A DNA stretch of 64,000 nt, taken from assembly GCA_026993785.1 (NCBI GenBank), contig JALWRZ010000010.1:62001-126000 (forward strand), given 5' to 3'. Both the position numbers and the translations under genes were made by a program. Under the pieces are notes generated by a model. The model made no database searches. It saw nothing but the letters and a program-made list of their open reading frames with translations, and was not told the origin of the DNA. This stretch comes from DHVE2 group archaeon. Lineage in GTDB: Archaea > Thermoplasmatota > Thermoplasmata > Thermoplasmatales > Aciduliprofundaceae. Each line of letters starts with the position of its first letter. Position 1 is the stretch's first letter. This document shows positions 7,720 to 15,259 of this stretch, one piece after another.

Positions 7720-8214
7720 TTACCCCAGCTTGTATCCTATCTTTCTGAGAAACTCCTTTCTCTCCTTTCTCTTCTCCTCATTTTCAACGCCTAGTGGAGG
7801 ATAGCCGTCCACCACGCCTATTATTGCACGACCCTGCTCCGTTTTTGCAACAACGACTTCCAGAGGATTGGCACTGGCAACCATTATGTGGGTGATCTCT
7901 TGGACATTTTTAAGGGCGTTGAGTACATTTATTGGATATGCATTCCTGAGCATTATTATAAAGGAATGTCCGGCACCTATTTTTTGGGCATTTTTGATGG
8001 CATAGCTCACCAGCTCATCATCGGTTCCCTCGTATCTTACCAGGCGATCTGCAGATGCCTCGCAGAATGCAAAACCAAATTTTATTTCCGGCATGCTTGT
8101 AACTAATGCTTCGTAGATATCCTCTGCACTCTTTATGAAATGAGTATACCCTATTATTACATTGATATCTTCCGAGGGTTTCTCTATCTTGACAACCTCC
8201 AGTTCTACGCTCAT
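7720..8214 (-). CDS. Adenosine-specific kinase family protein (COG1839)
   Basis: 164 residues matching the COG1839 fold first studied in Pyrobaculum (PAE2307): GYTHFIKSAEDIYEALV, FGFAFCEASADRLVRYEG, AGHSFIIMLRNAYPINVLNA and ASANPLEVVVA. The proposed role is adenosine phosphorylation, on limited evidence. The start at 8214 (MSVELEVVKI) matches the family; the frame extends further upstream only through the divergent promoter. It is the first gene of the minus-strand operon and faces the DtxR operator. Confidence 0.75.
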   Translation of the reverse strand: MSVELEVVKIEKPSEDINVIIGYTHFIKSAEDIYEALVTSMPEIKFGFAFCEASADRLVRYEGTDDELVSYAIKNAQKIGAGHSFIIMLRNAYPINVLNALKNVQEITHIMVASANPLEVVVAKTEQGRAIIGVVDGYPPLGVENEEKRKERKEFLRKIGYKLG

Positions 8215-8258
8215 AGTTGCATTATTGATTACCCGATAATTAATTTTTCTCAGTGAAA

Positions 8259-8289
8259 GTTTTAAATATTTCGTTAGGTATTGCCTAAC
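8259..8289 (+). promoter_or_regulatory. Promoter and DtxR/MntR-type operator
   Basis: A TTTAAATA TATA box at 8261-8268 is followed by the inverted repeat GTTAGG-TATTG-CCTAAC at 8273-8289, which ends two bases before the ATG of the DtxR-family gene. The TTAGGN(5)CCTAA form is what DtxR/IdeR/MntR regulators bind. Its position over the likely transcription start predicts repression by metal-loaded repressor of the gene and the importer behind it. Confidence 0.8.
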
Positions 8290-8290
8290 C

Positions 8291-8695
8291 ATGCTCACTG
8301 TCCAGGAATCTCGCTATCTTCTAGAGATATACGAAAGCTATATGGAAGGCGTATCCAGCGTGGGTCCCCAGTATCTGGCTCTTAGGATGAATGTGAAGAG
8401 ACCTTCTGCCTATGAGGTTCTGCAGAAATTATTAAGAAAGGGTATGCTAAAGAAGAAGCACGGAAAATATATGTTAACCTCGGAAGGCATGAATTGTGCG
8501 CGCCGAATAATAAGAAGCCACAGGATCATCGAGACCATGCTTTACCGTGCGGGCATAGAGCTTGATAAAGCTTGCGAATATGCAACGAGGATACAGAATG
8601 AATTTGAAGAAGATGCGGTGGAAAAGATCTGCAAGTATCTGGGAAATCCTAAAACTTGTCCACATGGCAAGCCAATCCCGGAGGTGGAGGGGTGA
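8291..8695 (+). CDS. DtxR/MntR-family metal-dependent repressor
   Basis: 134 residues: an N-terminal winged helix (QESRYLLEIYESY, then ALRMNVKRPSAYEVLQKLLRKGML as the recognition region) followed by the metal-binding and dimer domain with RSHRIIETMLYRAGI and ACEYATRIQNEFEEDAVEKI. The last part, CKYLGNPKTCPHGKPIP, is the standard dimer-domain end of the MntR/IdeR family; there is no SH3-like third domain. It is leaderless and probably self-regulated through the palindrome just upstream. It overlaps the ATPase gene by four bases (GTGA). Confidence 0.88.
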   Translation: MLTVQESRYLLEIYESYMEGVSSVGPQYLALRMNVKRPSAYEVLQKLLRKGMLKKKHGKYMLTSEGMNCARRIIRSHRIIETMLYRAGIELDKACEYATRIQNEFEEDAVEKICKYLGNPKTCPHGKPIPEVEG

Positions 8696-9453
8696 GCAAA
8701 TATATTGAAGTGAAAAACCTCTCTGTGCGGTATAATGGCACTCCGACGCTCAAAAATATAAATTTCAGAATAGAGCATCCCTCTTTTCTTGTGATAATGG
8801 GCCCAAACGGTGCCGGCAAAACAACACTTTTGAAGGCAATAATGGGACTCGTCCCCTATGAGGGAGATATAAGAATTCTTGGGAAGGCACCTAAAGAAGC
8901 CAGAAATTTTATGGGGTATATGCCGCAGAGAGATAGAATCAATACCAATGTCCCGCTACGGGTAAGGGACGTGGTGCTTATGCCGCTTCTCTCGCGAAGA
9001 AAGTTTGGAATCTCGCGAGAAGAAGTGGAGCAAGCTAAAAGAGCGCTGCGTTTTGTAGGGCTGGAAAAACTATGGAATCGGAATTTTCTCTCTTTAAGCG
9101 GTGGGCAACAGCAGCGTGTATTTCTTGCTAGAACTCTGGCCATGGATCCCCAGGTAATTGTGCTTGATGAGCCTTTCTCGGCCACTGATGTGGCAACGAA
9201 GATGAAAGTTGTCTCTCTTCTCCACAGGCTCAAAAGCACAAAAACAATAATTCTTGTAACTCATGATATAAATCCTCTTGTAGAATGCACAGATAAGGTG
9301 CTTCTCTTAAATCGCGAGATGATTGCGTTTGGCAGAACTATCGAGGTTATAACGGAGGAGAATATGGAACTCCTATACGGTGCAAGGGTGCCTGTGATAA
9401 GACAGAGGGATGTATGCTATCTGGTAGGAAGTGATACCCATGTTCACCATTAA
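8692..9453 (+). CDS. Metal ABC transporter ATP-binding protein (ZnuC/MntB type)
   Basis: About 253 residues with Walker A GPNGAGKTT, ABC signature LSGGQQQRVFLARTLA, Walker B VIVLDEPFSATD and switch His in VTHDINPL. Sequence type and the partner permease place it with zinc/manganese/iron importers of the ABC-3 group. The GTG start at 8692 overlaps the repressor stop. It overlaps the permease frame at its 3' end, so repressor, ATPase and permease form one operon. Confidence 0.88.
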   Translation: MSKYIEVKNLSVRYNGTPTLKNINFRIEHPSFLVIMGPNGAGKTTLLKAIMGLVPYEGDIRILGKAPKEARNFMGYMPQRDRINTNVPLRVRDVVLMPLLSRRKFGISREEVEQAKRALRFVGLEKLWNRNFLSLSGGQQQRVFLARTLAMDPQVIVLDEPFSATDVATKMKVVSLLHRLKSTKTIILVTHDINPLVECTDKVLLLNREMIAFGRTIEVITEENMELLYGARVPVIRQRDVCYLVGSDTHVHH

Positions 9454-10237
9454 TATCTGGGTTCTCAGGGGGATAATTGCGGTTTTTCTCATAGCCATAG
9501 TGGCTGCGACGGTGGGTAGCTTCTCCGTATTTCAAAGAAGCACATTCTTTGTAAGTGGCATCGCCCATGGCTCCCTGGCCGGTGCTGCCCTTGGAATATA
9601 TCTCACTCTCTATCTCTTCCCCGTAAATCCTTTTTTTACCGCGATACTCTTCTCCATATTCTTCGCGGTTGCCATCGGAATTGCATCACATCGCAAAGAA
9701 GACGTTGATGTGGCAATTGGCATAATGTTCTCCTTCTCCATGAGCCTTGCAATTCTTTTCCTCGCCATGATAAAAGAATACGCCTCGGTGGCATGGGGAC
9801 TTATCATAGGAGATCTGCTGCTTCTTTCTTCAGAAGATATTATATGGATGCTTACCACAGTGCTGCTCATTCTCCTTTTCTTTCTCCTTTTCCGCCGCAG
9901 ACTGCTCTTTTCCATATTTGATCCCGATGGGGCAGAGAGCATGGGAATTAACCCCTATATTTACGAGACGCTGCTTTTCATCCTCATTGCCTTGGGAGTC
10001 GTAGTCCTTCTAAAAGGTGTTGGCGCAATATTAGTTTACGCTCTTCTAATAGTGCCTGCGGCTGCCGCCAAGAGATTTACGGCCACCCTTGAAGGTACAT
10101 TGGTTCTCTCTTTTTTCATCTCTTTGATTGCAGGTCTTGGGGGAATACTCCTATCCATATTCACAAGTGTGGCTCCTAGTGCATATGCAGGACTCATAGC
10201 TACCTTCATATATTTCCTATCTCTTCTTAAAAAATGA
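9440..10237 (+). CDS. Metal ABC transporter permease (ABC-3 family)
   Basis: About 265 residues with eight or so membrane spans, including SVFQRSTFFVSGIAHGSLAGAALG, which is the conserved first cytoplasmic region of ABC-3 permeases, and LLKGVGAILVYALLIVPAAAA in the coupling region. It completes a DtxR-ATPase-permease operon. No gene for a substrate-binding protein (ZnuA/TroA type) is in the operon or elsewhere in the window, so it must be encoded at a distance or be absent. Confidence 0.85.
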   Translation: MFTINIWVLRGIIAVFLIAIVAATVGSFSVFQRSTFFVSGIAHGSLAGAALGIYLTLYLFPVNPFFTAILFSIFFAVAIGIASHRKEDVDVAIGIMFSFSMSLAILFLAMIKEYASVAWGLIIGDLLLLSSEDIIWMLTTVLLILLFFLLFRRRLLFSIFDPDGAESMGINPYIYETLLFILIALGVVVLLKGVGAILVYALLIVPAAAAKRFTATLEGTLVLSFFISLIAGLGGILLSIFTSVAPSAYAGLIATFIYFLSLLKK

Positions 10238-10280
10238 GGGCAAAAAAGTTTTAAATATTGAAAGATAATACACACCCGCT

Positions 10281-10401
10281 GGGGCCGTAGCTTAGCATGG
10301 TTGGAGCACCCGGCTGATAGAGCCCCTTTGGAAAAGGTGCTTCACCCCCAAAGGGTGCTTCAGACACCGGGAGGTCGCCGGTTCAAATCCGGTCGGCCCC
10401 A
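10281..10401 (+). tRNA. tRNA-Ile(GAT) with a 46-base intron
   Basis: Exons fold as GGGGCCG...CGGCCCC with anticodon stem CCCGG/CCGGG, anticodon GAT at 10316-10318 and T-loop TTCAAAT. Between position 37 (10319) and 38 (10366) lie 46 extra bases, at the canonical archaeal intron site. The intron ends can form the bulge-helix-bulge that the splicing endonuclease cuts, and its middle can pair as CCCTTTGG/CCAAAGGG. No CCA is encoded. Confidence 0.9.
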
Positions 10402-10402
10402 C

Positions 10403-12268
10403 TCATTTTTTATGCTTAAGGAACCAATCTGCGATTTCCCGCAACCTTGTTTCCCTGTGCTTTGGCTTGCCACTTCTTGAGAGATCATGAGTCTCCTTGG
10501 GAAAGAGAATCATTTTGACATCCTTTTTAAGCATCTTAAGGGCGTAGAATAACTGATATGCCTGTTCCACAGGGCATCGGTAATCCTCCTCGCTGTGAAT
10601 TATAAGTAGAGGCGTTTTTACATTTTTGGCGTATTTAAGGGGAGATTTTTCCCAGTAATGAAGTGTGGCTTCCCACAGGTCCTTGCCCGAGCCTATCTGG
10701 TCGGTGTTGAACCAGGAGCCTATATCGCTGGTGCCCCAGAAGGATAGCTGGTTGCTTATGCTGCGTTGCGTGACCGCAGCTCTGAATCTGGATGTATGTC
10801 CCACTATCCAGTTAGTCATGAATCCCCCATAGGATCCTCCAGTTACGAAAAGATTCTCCTTATCCACTGGGTATCTTTTGAGCACGTAATCCACCGCTTC
10901 CATCAGGTCCAAATATTCCCTCTCTCCATATTTGCCCTGAATGCTGACTGCAAAATCCTCCGAGTATCCTGCGCTACCCCGTGGATTAGTAAAAATCACA
11001 GCAAACCCTAGGGAATTTAGATAATGGAATTCGAACATGAAGGCATAGCCATACGCAGTTTTTGGTCCTCCATGAATCTCCAAAATTGCGGGATATTTTT
11101 TTCCTTCTCCAGGCAAGAACCACCCATCGATAGAAACACCGTCTGAGGCCTTGAAAGAAAAGCTCTCCGGCTCCTTCAATCCTCTATTTCTCAGGAATCT
11201 ATTGAAATTGGTAATTTTCCTTTCCCTATTATTCTTTAAAAGGAAAAGCTCCGGTGGATGTGTGGCATCCTGGGCAGTGAAAACAAGAACTCCATTTGAA
11301 TAATCAAAGGATTCTATGCTCCTATTACCCCCTAAATACTTGCGGCATTGGCCTGCAGAATATAGATAAAGAGGCGCAGTTCCTCCTTCAGTTACAACAA
11401 AGAGAAGCTCTTGAGGAGAGAGCCACACCACATTATTTCCAGAGCCAAATCTTACATCGGAGTTGAGGGCATTACCGAAAGAAAGGTCCAAATTGCACCC
11501 TAGCTCATAATCGCCACCCTCGATATCCATGAAATAGAGCTTTGTATGCTCTAGAAGACTTCTCTCTCTGAATTTTAGAAATACTGCAACTCTCTTTTTA
11601 TCGGGAGATATACTTAGTGTCCATATGTTAGCCCCTCTCTTTGAAATCTTTACTCCTTTTCCCTCTCGGAGCACATAAAGGTTGTTCATATAAGGCCTAG
11701 TTTCATCCTCGGAGGTTGCATAGACTATCAGGCCATCACGAACATCGTAGGCAACAACATCGAAATCACCCTCTGTGAGTTTCTCCACTTTACCACCTTT
11801 AATAGGAACCCTGTGCAAATGAACTCTACTGTTATAAATGAACCCTTTGCCATTGAAATAGAAGGGAATACGTGTAATTCTCTTCACATCATCCTTTTCC
11901 TTATTAACGACGGGAGCCAGGAAATAGGCATAATTTCCATCCACCTTGAGATCGAAGAGCTTTTCCATAATGGCTATTCTCTTGGACTCGCCACCCTTGA
12001 GAGAGATTCTTCTAAGCTCCGTCTTTTTGTCCTTTGAAGAGGAATATATCAAATATTTCTCATCCTGAGAAAACCTGGGCATGCTATCCTTCTCCCCTGA
12101 GGTGAATTCCATTAATTTTCCATCCCACAGATAGATCTTTGAGAAGTACGTATCTTTCTTCCTGTCCATCCTTGCCACAGTGAATGCAAGAAGCTTTCCG
12201 GAGGGAGAAATTCTTGCATCACTCACAAGCCTTAATTTATAGAGATCATCCAGTGTTAGTTTTTTCAT
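10403..12268 (-). CDS. S9 family peptidase (acylaminoacyl-peptidase-like)
   Basis: 621 residues: an N-terminal beta-propeller (1-370) and a C-terminal alpha/beta hydrolase. The hydrolase has ILEIHGGPKTAYGYAF as the oxyanion-side motif, GGSYGGFMTNW with the nucleophile Ser, IIHSEEDYRCPVEQA with the catalytic Asp, and KETHDLSRSG with the catalytic His. No signal peptide is visible, so it is likely cytoplasmic and degrades peptides, fitting a peptide-fermenting archaeon. It ends directly beside tRNA-Ile, convergent with it. Confidence 0.87.
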   Translation of the reverse strand: MKKLTLDDLYKLRLVSDARISPSGKLLAFTVARMDRKKDTYFSKIYLWDGKLMEFTSGEKDSMPRFSQDEKYLIYSSSKDKKTELRRISLKGGESKRIAIMEKLFDLKVDGNYAYFLAPVVNKEKDDVKRITRIPFYFNGKGFIYNSRVHLHRVPIKGGKVEKLTEGDFDVVAYDVRDGLIVYATSEDETRPYMNNLYVLREGKGVKISKRGANIWTLSISPDKKRVAVFLKFRERSLLEHTKLYFMDIEGGDYELGCNLDLSFGNALNSDVRFGSGNNVVWLSPQELLFVVTEGGTAPLYLYSAGQCRKYLGGNRSIESFDYSNGVLVFTAQDATHPPELFLLKNNRERKITNFNRFLRNRGLKEPESFSFKASDGVSIDGWFLPGEGKKYPAILEIHGGPKTAYGYAFMFEFHYLNSLGFAVIFTNPRGSAGYSEDFAVSIQGKYGEREYLDLMEAVDYVLKRYPVDKENLFVTGGSYGGFMTNWIVGHTSRFRAAVTQRSISNQLSFWGTSDIGSWFNTDQIGSGKDLWEATLHYWEKSPLKYAKNVKTPLLIIHSEEDYRCPVEQAYQLFYALKMLKKDVKMILFPKETHDLSRSGKPKHRETRLREIADWFLKHKK

Positions 12269-12308
12269 ACTGATTGTATTTCAATGCAAAAGATAAACTT
12301 TTCGCTAA

Positions 12309-12452
12309 GAAGGGGGCTCCGCCCCCTTTCTAAACCCCCTAAAGATAAGGGAGAGGGGTAGAGGGGAGAACGAGCATCTGAGATGCGAGCGAGCCCTGCG
12401 TCAGCGGGGCGTTGCGTAGGTTCTCCCTCGTAGGGAACCCGCTGGTGGTTCC
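12309..12452 (+). repeat. Dispersed structured repeat, copy 2
   Basis: Nearly identical to the left half of copy 1 from the GGGGGC/GCCCCC hairpin through both internal hairpins to the GTTGCGTAGG box. The outer stem differs in a compensated way: GAGGGGAGAAC pairs with GTTCTCCCTC here. After GTAGGT it runs directly into the gggaacccgctggtggttc end that in copy 1 lies 80 bases further on, so copy 2 looks like a deletion between the two GTAGGT-CCC repeats. It sits just upstream of tRNA-Pro. Confidence 0.85.
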
Positions 12453-12510
12453 CATTGGGAAAGGTTTTTATGTGTTTTTACATTCACTCCCTTGTAGGAT
12501 GCTGGAAGCT

Positions 12511-12583
12511 GGGGCCGTAGGGTAGCTTGGCATCCTACCACCCTGGGGCGGTGGCGACCCGAGTTCAAATCTCGGCGGCCCCA
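12511..12583 (+). tRNA. tRNA-Pro(GGG), integration target
   Basis: 73 bases with acceptor GGGGCCG/CGGCCCC, anticodon arm CCACC-CTGGGGC-GGTGG (anticodon GGG) and T-arm ending TTCAAATCTCGG. The gene remains intact because the integrating element restored its last 16 bases. A T-rich promoter region lies at 12460-12480. No CCA is encoded. Confidence 0.93.
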
Positions 12584-12624
12584 CTAAAAAGTTTCTCGGT
12601 CCCAACCAAATTTGAACAAACCAT
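12565..12624 (-). pseudogene. 5' fragment of the attP-spanning gene, cut by integration
   Basis: Directly after the integrase stop, the minus strand has AGGAGGTGAG and then an ATG at 12624 that reads MVCSNLVGTEKLFSGAAEI and hits TGA at 12565-12567, just past the att core inside tRNA-Pro. The same frame continues without interruption at attR (32923 downwards), giving a 72-residue protein if the ends are joined. So this is the 5' part of a gene that is whole only in the circular form. The good ribosome binding site and exact frame match argue against chance. Confidence 0.7.
12568..12583 (+). other. attL core
   Basis: AATCTCGGCGGCCCCA, the last 16 bases of tRNA-Pro, occurs again in the same orientation at 32923-32938. 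A tRNA 3' end repeated on the far side of a tyrosine integrase is the classical attachment-site arrangement. Confidence 0.93.
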
Positions 12625-12626
12625 TT

Positions 12627-13502
12627 TTACTCACCTCCTGATTTTTCTTCTACAGAACGGGATTTTACATCATATCCCCCAAATAGATCATCCTTCTCAT
12701 AAATCTGAGAAAGGGTAATTGAAGCGAGTAAAGACTTAAGATATACCTGAGTGGTAGACAAAGATGCATGCCCTAAATACTGTCGGATTGCTTCCAGGTC
12801 CACGCCTTTCCGGTATAGATCAACTGCTCTCCAATGCCTACAAGCATGTACATGCAAAGGTACGCCTAATGCCTTACCTATCTGCCAGAAAATAGCTCCT
12901 ATCGTTTTAATATGAATACGGCCCTGTGGAGTGGTGAAAAGCGCATATTTGTCCGATGCAATACGGTAATATCGAATATATTCCTGGGTTAATCTCCAAA
13001 CTTCCTTGGGCATGGGGATGCGTCTGGAGACATTCATCTTAGAATCACGGATGCTTATCCAGTTCTCAGAAACATCAGAGATGTTAAGATTTGCAATTTC
13101 TCTACGCCTTAACGCCAAAAATGCATAGCGTATTATTAGCTGATTTCTCTTGGTGATTGCTGGATCTGCCCATCTGAAATTCAATATCTTTTTCATATCC
13201 TCATCGGAGGGAATGTATATCTCTTTCACACTCCGTGTGTGCCAGGTTTTCAATTTTATATCTCTGCCCAGAAAACGCATATAAACGTTTATCGCCTTGA
13301 TATCATGATTAAGAGCTACTTTGCCCCGATGCATCTCCTGATTCATGATCCATTTGGTAAGCTCCAGAGATGTCGCAGTTTCTAAATCTATCTCTTGGAA
13401 TATTCTCCTCAATCTGCGATCGTAATCATCTATTGTCGCTCTTCTATAGCGTTCATTGAACATCCACATCAGAAATTCTTCACGATGATAACTCACTCCC
13501 AT
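12627..13502 (-). CDS. int: Tyrosine recombinase, element integrase
   Basis: 291 residues. The SAM-like core-binding domain is at 5-80 and the catalytic domain from about 95. Active-site residues visible are Arg in LALRRREIANL (about 132), H219 and R222 in HACRHWR, H245 in LGHASLSTTQ and the nucleophile Y254 in TQVYLK. It is an intact gene, unlike the SSV-type integrases that are split by integration; here the split gene is the one behind it. It overlaps the upstream wHTH gene by ten bases. Its target is the tRNA-Pro at 12511. Confidence 0.92.
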   Translation of the reverse strand: MGVSYHREEFLMWMFNERYRRATIDDYDRRLRRIFQEIDLETATSLELTKWIMNQEMHRGKVALNHDIKAINVYMRFLGRDIKLKTWHTRSVKEIYIPSDEDMKKILNFRWADPAITKRNQLIIRYAFLALRRREIANLNISDVSENWISIRDSKMNVSRRIPMPKEVWRLTQEYIRYYRIASDKYALFTTPQGRIHIKTIGAIFWQIGKALGVPLHVHACRHWRAVDLYRKGVDLEAIRQYLGHASLSTTQVYLKSLLASITLSQIYEKDDLFGGYDVKSRSVEEKSGGE

Positions 13503-13858
13503 CCCTCCAGTTCTGCTTTTAGCTCTTCAAGATACCTCAACCCAGCTTCAGTGATGCGATAGATCCAGATTACCCTCCCATGTGAACTTGGAACTCCTGT
13601 CTTTGTTGGGCTTACCGGCTCTAAGTAACCTTTACGCCTTAGAGCTCCAAGTACTGCACCCAGCACTTTTCTATTCTTTCCTGGAGGCACAAAATTACGC
13701 AAATCATCAGAGGTTATGTCCCCATTCTCTGCCGCAAGCTTCAAGGCTACAACTTGAAGATACTCATAGACCGGCCTGCCTTCATAGTAGCGAGGCAAAA
13801 CAAAGGTGGCAAAGGGGTCAGTGTAATCGTCCAGCCTGAGCTGGGCTTTTAGCGTCAT
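13493..13858 (-). CDS. Winged-helix DNA-binding protein of the element
   Basis: 121 residues with a winged-helix pattern in the second half: DITSDDLRNFV, GKNRKVLGAVLGALRRKGYLEPVS as the recognition helix region, and a wing GRVIWIYRITEAGLRYLEEL. It overlaps both neighbours (int by 10 bases, the acidic protein by 4), so it is in the integrase operon and could be its regulator or an excision factor. Neither role can be proved from sequence. Confidence 0.7.
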   Translation of the reverse strand: MTLKAQLRLDDYTDPFATFVLPRYYEGRPVYEYLQVVALKLAAENGDITSDDLRNFVPPGKNRKVLGAVLGALRRKGYLEPVSPTKTGVPSSHGRVIWIYRITEAGLRYLEELKAELEGWE

Positions 13859-14142
13859 ATGATTATTCCACCCCCATACTCGTCCTCACCGTCTTTTATC
13901 TTCTCAATCTCTTCGATTATCTCATCCAGAATGTCCAGGTTCTCAAGCTTCTCTTCATCAAAAAGCGCCCACTTCTCTAACTGCAGAATCGTGAGCCTTA
14001 CTATCGCCTCGATCTCTTCATATTCAAGATACATCAAATCTGGACGGTGCGGGGCTTCTTCTACAAAAATCGTGTCTATGATCTCCTGGATCAGCGGCTC
14101 CGGGAAAATCTGGGTAGGGAGATTTCGCTCGGACATAATCAA
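13855..14142 (-). CDS. Small acidic helical protein of the element
   Basis: 95 residues, strongly acidic and helical (YLEYEEIEAIVRLTILQLE, then LDILDEIIEEIEKIKDGEDE), ending GGGIII. No known domain recognised. A second Met three codons in (MSERNLPTQ) is an equally good start. Four-base overlaps on both sides show translational coupling in the integrase operon. Confidence 0.65.
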   Translation of the reverse strand: MIMSERNLPTQIFPEPLIQEIIDTIFVEEAPHRPDLMYLEYEEIEAIVRLTILQLEKWALFDEEKLENLDILDEIIEEIEKIKDGEDEYGGGIII

Positions 14143-14471
14143 AGCACCTCCTCAGAAACTTCAATGAGTTCTTCTCCTCTCTCTCCAAATAAATCCCTTG
14201 CGAGCTCCTTCAGCTTCTCAACCCTCTCTTTTCTTCTTTTGTTGTCATACGAGTTTGCCGCAAGCAAGAAATACATAGCCCACATCATTATTATCAAAGT
14301 ACCGTAGAAAAAAAGTGTGCCCACGATATCCCTCACAAATGCAGACACTGCGACGGTTATTATCGAGATTATTGAGAGAACCATCAGAAGTATTTTTATT
14401 CCATTGCTCTTCATTGCATACTCCCACAGAGTTTGGTCAGGCATTGGATTCCACCCCCCGGTGCTGCTCAT
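14139..14471 (-). CDS. Small two-span membrane protein of the element
   Basis: 110 residues with two adjacent hydrophobic spans at about 29-50 (IKILLMVLSIISIITVAVSA) and 55-78 (GTLFFYGTLIIMMWAMYFLL), then a charged tail KRRKERVEKLKELARDLFG. It has the shape of a small envelope or coat protein of a membrane virus, but no family is recognised. It overlaps the ribbon-helix-helix gene before it and the acidic protein after it. Confidence 0.65.
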   Translation of the reverse strand: MSSTGGWNPMPDQTLWEYAMKSNGIKILLMVLSIISIITVAVSAFVRDIVGTLFFYGTLIIMMWAMYFLLAANSYDNKRRKERVEKLKELARDLFGERGEELIEVSEEVL

Positions 14472-14622
14472 AAAAGTTTAAAAGATAATTCACCGCTTGC
14501 CCTAATGTGTCGAGCTCTTCTCTGTGCATCACTTTCTTTAGACGCTTCCAATCCTCCATACTTATTCTTACTTGCATAGCCTTCTTCACCTCCTTTTTTG
14601 TCGATGTTGTAGATAACATCAT
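14437..14622 (-). CDS. Ribbon-helix-helix regulator A
   Basis: 61 residues with a ribbon-helix-helix core: KAMQVRISMEDWKRLKKVM (strand and helix 1), LGQAVNYLLNFYEQH (helix 2). The start could be ATG 14622 or the internal Met before QVRIS. It heads the minus-strand integrase operon and faces regulator B1 across a palindrome-rich gap, so it probably controls both directions. Confidence 0.72.
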   Translation of the reverse strand: MMLSTTSTKKEVKKAMQVRISMEDWKRLKKVMHREELDTLGQAVNYLLNFYEQHRGVESNA

Positions 14623-14702
14623 GCATTCCTCCTTAATAAATCTGTCGATGATGTCATTACTAATGACAAAAACTTAATGTCTTCAATGTCCATGTTATCT
14701 AC
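14609..14702. promoter_or_regulatory. Divergent control region between regulators A and B1
   Basis: Between the two divergent genes lie a perfect 15-base palindrome GTCATTA-C-TAATGAC at 14653-14667 and, around it, an 11-base inverted pair GTAGATAACAT (14609-14619) and ATGTTATCTAC (14692-14702). The symmetry centres of the inner and outer repeats are within five bases of each other, as expected for cooperative binding by dimeric ribbon-helix-helix proteins. Confidence 0.7.
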
Positions 14703-14703
14703 T

Positions 14704-14865
14704 ATGCCGGGTGTAAGAGGCAAGCCCAAATCAGAATATCCGCAAATACGTGTTTCTAAGGAAACGTATGAGAAATTAAGGAAGTTGAAGTTCAAGTTAG
14801 AATGTGAAACTTTTGATGAACTGATACGGAAACTCATTGAAATCTCTGAGTCGCAGGAGGAGTGA
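14704..14865 (+). CDS. Ribbon-helix-helix-like protein B1
   Basis: About 53 residues from Met 14704 (62 from ATG 14677). The stretch YPQIRVSKETYEKLRKLKF followed by TFDELIRKLIEI matches its neighbour B2 (YVQIRLHRDVYEKL...TFNDVVKKLIEE), so the two are tandem paralogues. This is the antitoxin or regulator type of ribbon-helix-helix (strand, then two helices). The alignment with B2 favours the start at 14704. B2 begins three bases after its stop. Confidence 0.68.
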   Translation: MPGVRGKPKSEYPQIRVSKETYEKLRKLKFKLECETFDELIRKLIEISESQEE

Positions 14866-14868
14866 ACC

Positions 14869-15042
14869 ATGTCACCAAGAACAAAGGGAGGGCCAAAAGA
14901 GGGAAAAGAATATGTCCAGATACGCCTCCATCGGGATGTGTACGAAAAACTTGCGGATCTGAGATTTGAGTTTAAAGTCCTGACATTCAATGATGTTGTG
15001 AAAAAACTCATTGAGGAATACGAGAAGTCCCGGGAGAAGTGA
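14869..15042 (+). CDS. Ribbon-helix-helix-like protein B2
   Basis: 57 residues, starting MSPRTKGGPKEGKEYVQIRL and ending EEYEKSREK. It is preceded by GGAGGAG. It is a tandem paralogue of B1 with the same strand-helix-helix plan. A membrane protein gene follows seven bases later in the same direction. No toxin is evident beside the pair. Confidence 0.68.
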   Translation: MSPRTKGGPKEGKEYVQIRLHRDVYEKLADLRFEFKVLTFNDVVKKLIEEYEKSREK

Positions 15043-15048
15043 GTGGCC

Positions 15049-15258
15049 ATGTCCCCGCAAGTTAGGCCCCAATTCTGGGAGAATTTGATGATTTTCTTTA
15101 TAGTTTTTATACTTGCTCTTTTGGGATTTTGGGAAATTTTGCATGGAACATATTGGTATTGGGAGCCTGAGGTTACTATCGGATGGTCTATTATATTGGC
15201 TTTGATCGTGGCTTCAACCTTCTTTGCAGGACTACATATCCATTTCCATCGGAAATGA
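15049..15258 (+). CDS. Small two-span membrane protein
   Basis: About 69 residues from ATG 15049: a short polar start (MSPQVRPQFWEN), span 1 LMIFFIVFILALLGFWEIL, a tryptophan/tyrosine-rich loop, span 2 IGWSIILALIVASTFFAGL, and a basic HIHFHRK tail. It is the third gene of the plus-strand B1-B2 unit and ends one base before the convergent membrane gene. Unknown family; possibly a virion or superinfection-exclusion membrane protein. Confidence 0.6.
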   Translation: MSPQVRPQFWENLMIFFIVFILALLGFWEILHGTYWYWEPEVTIGWSIILALIVASTFFAGLHIHFHRK

Positions 15259-15259
15259 A

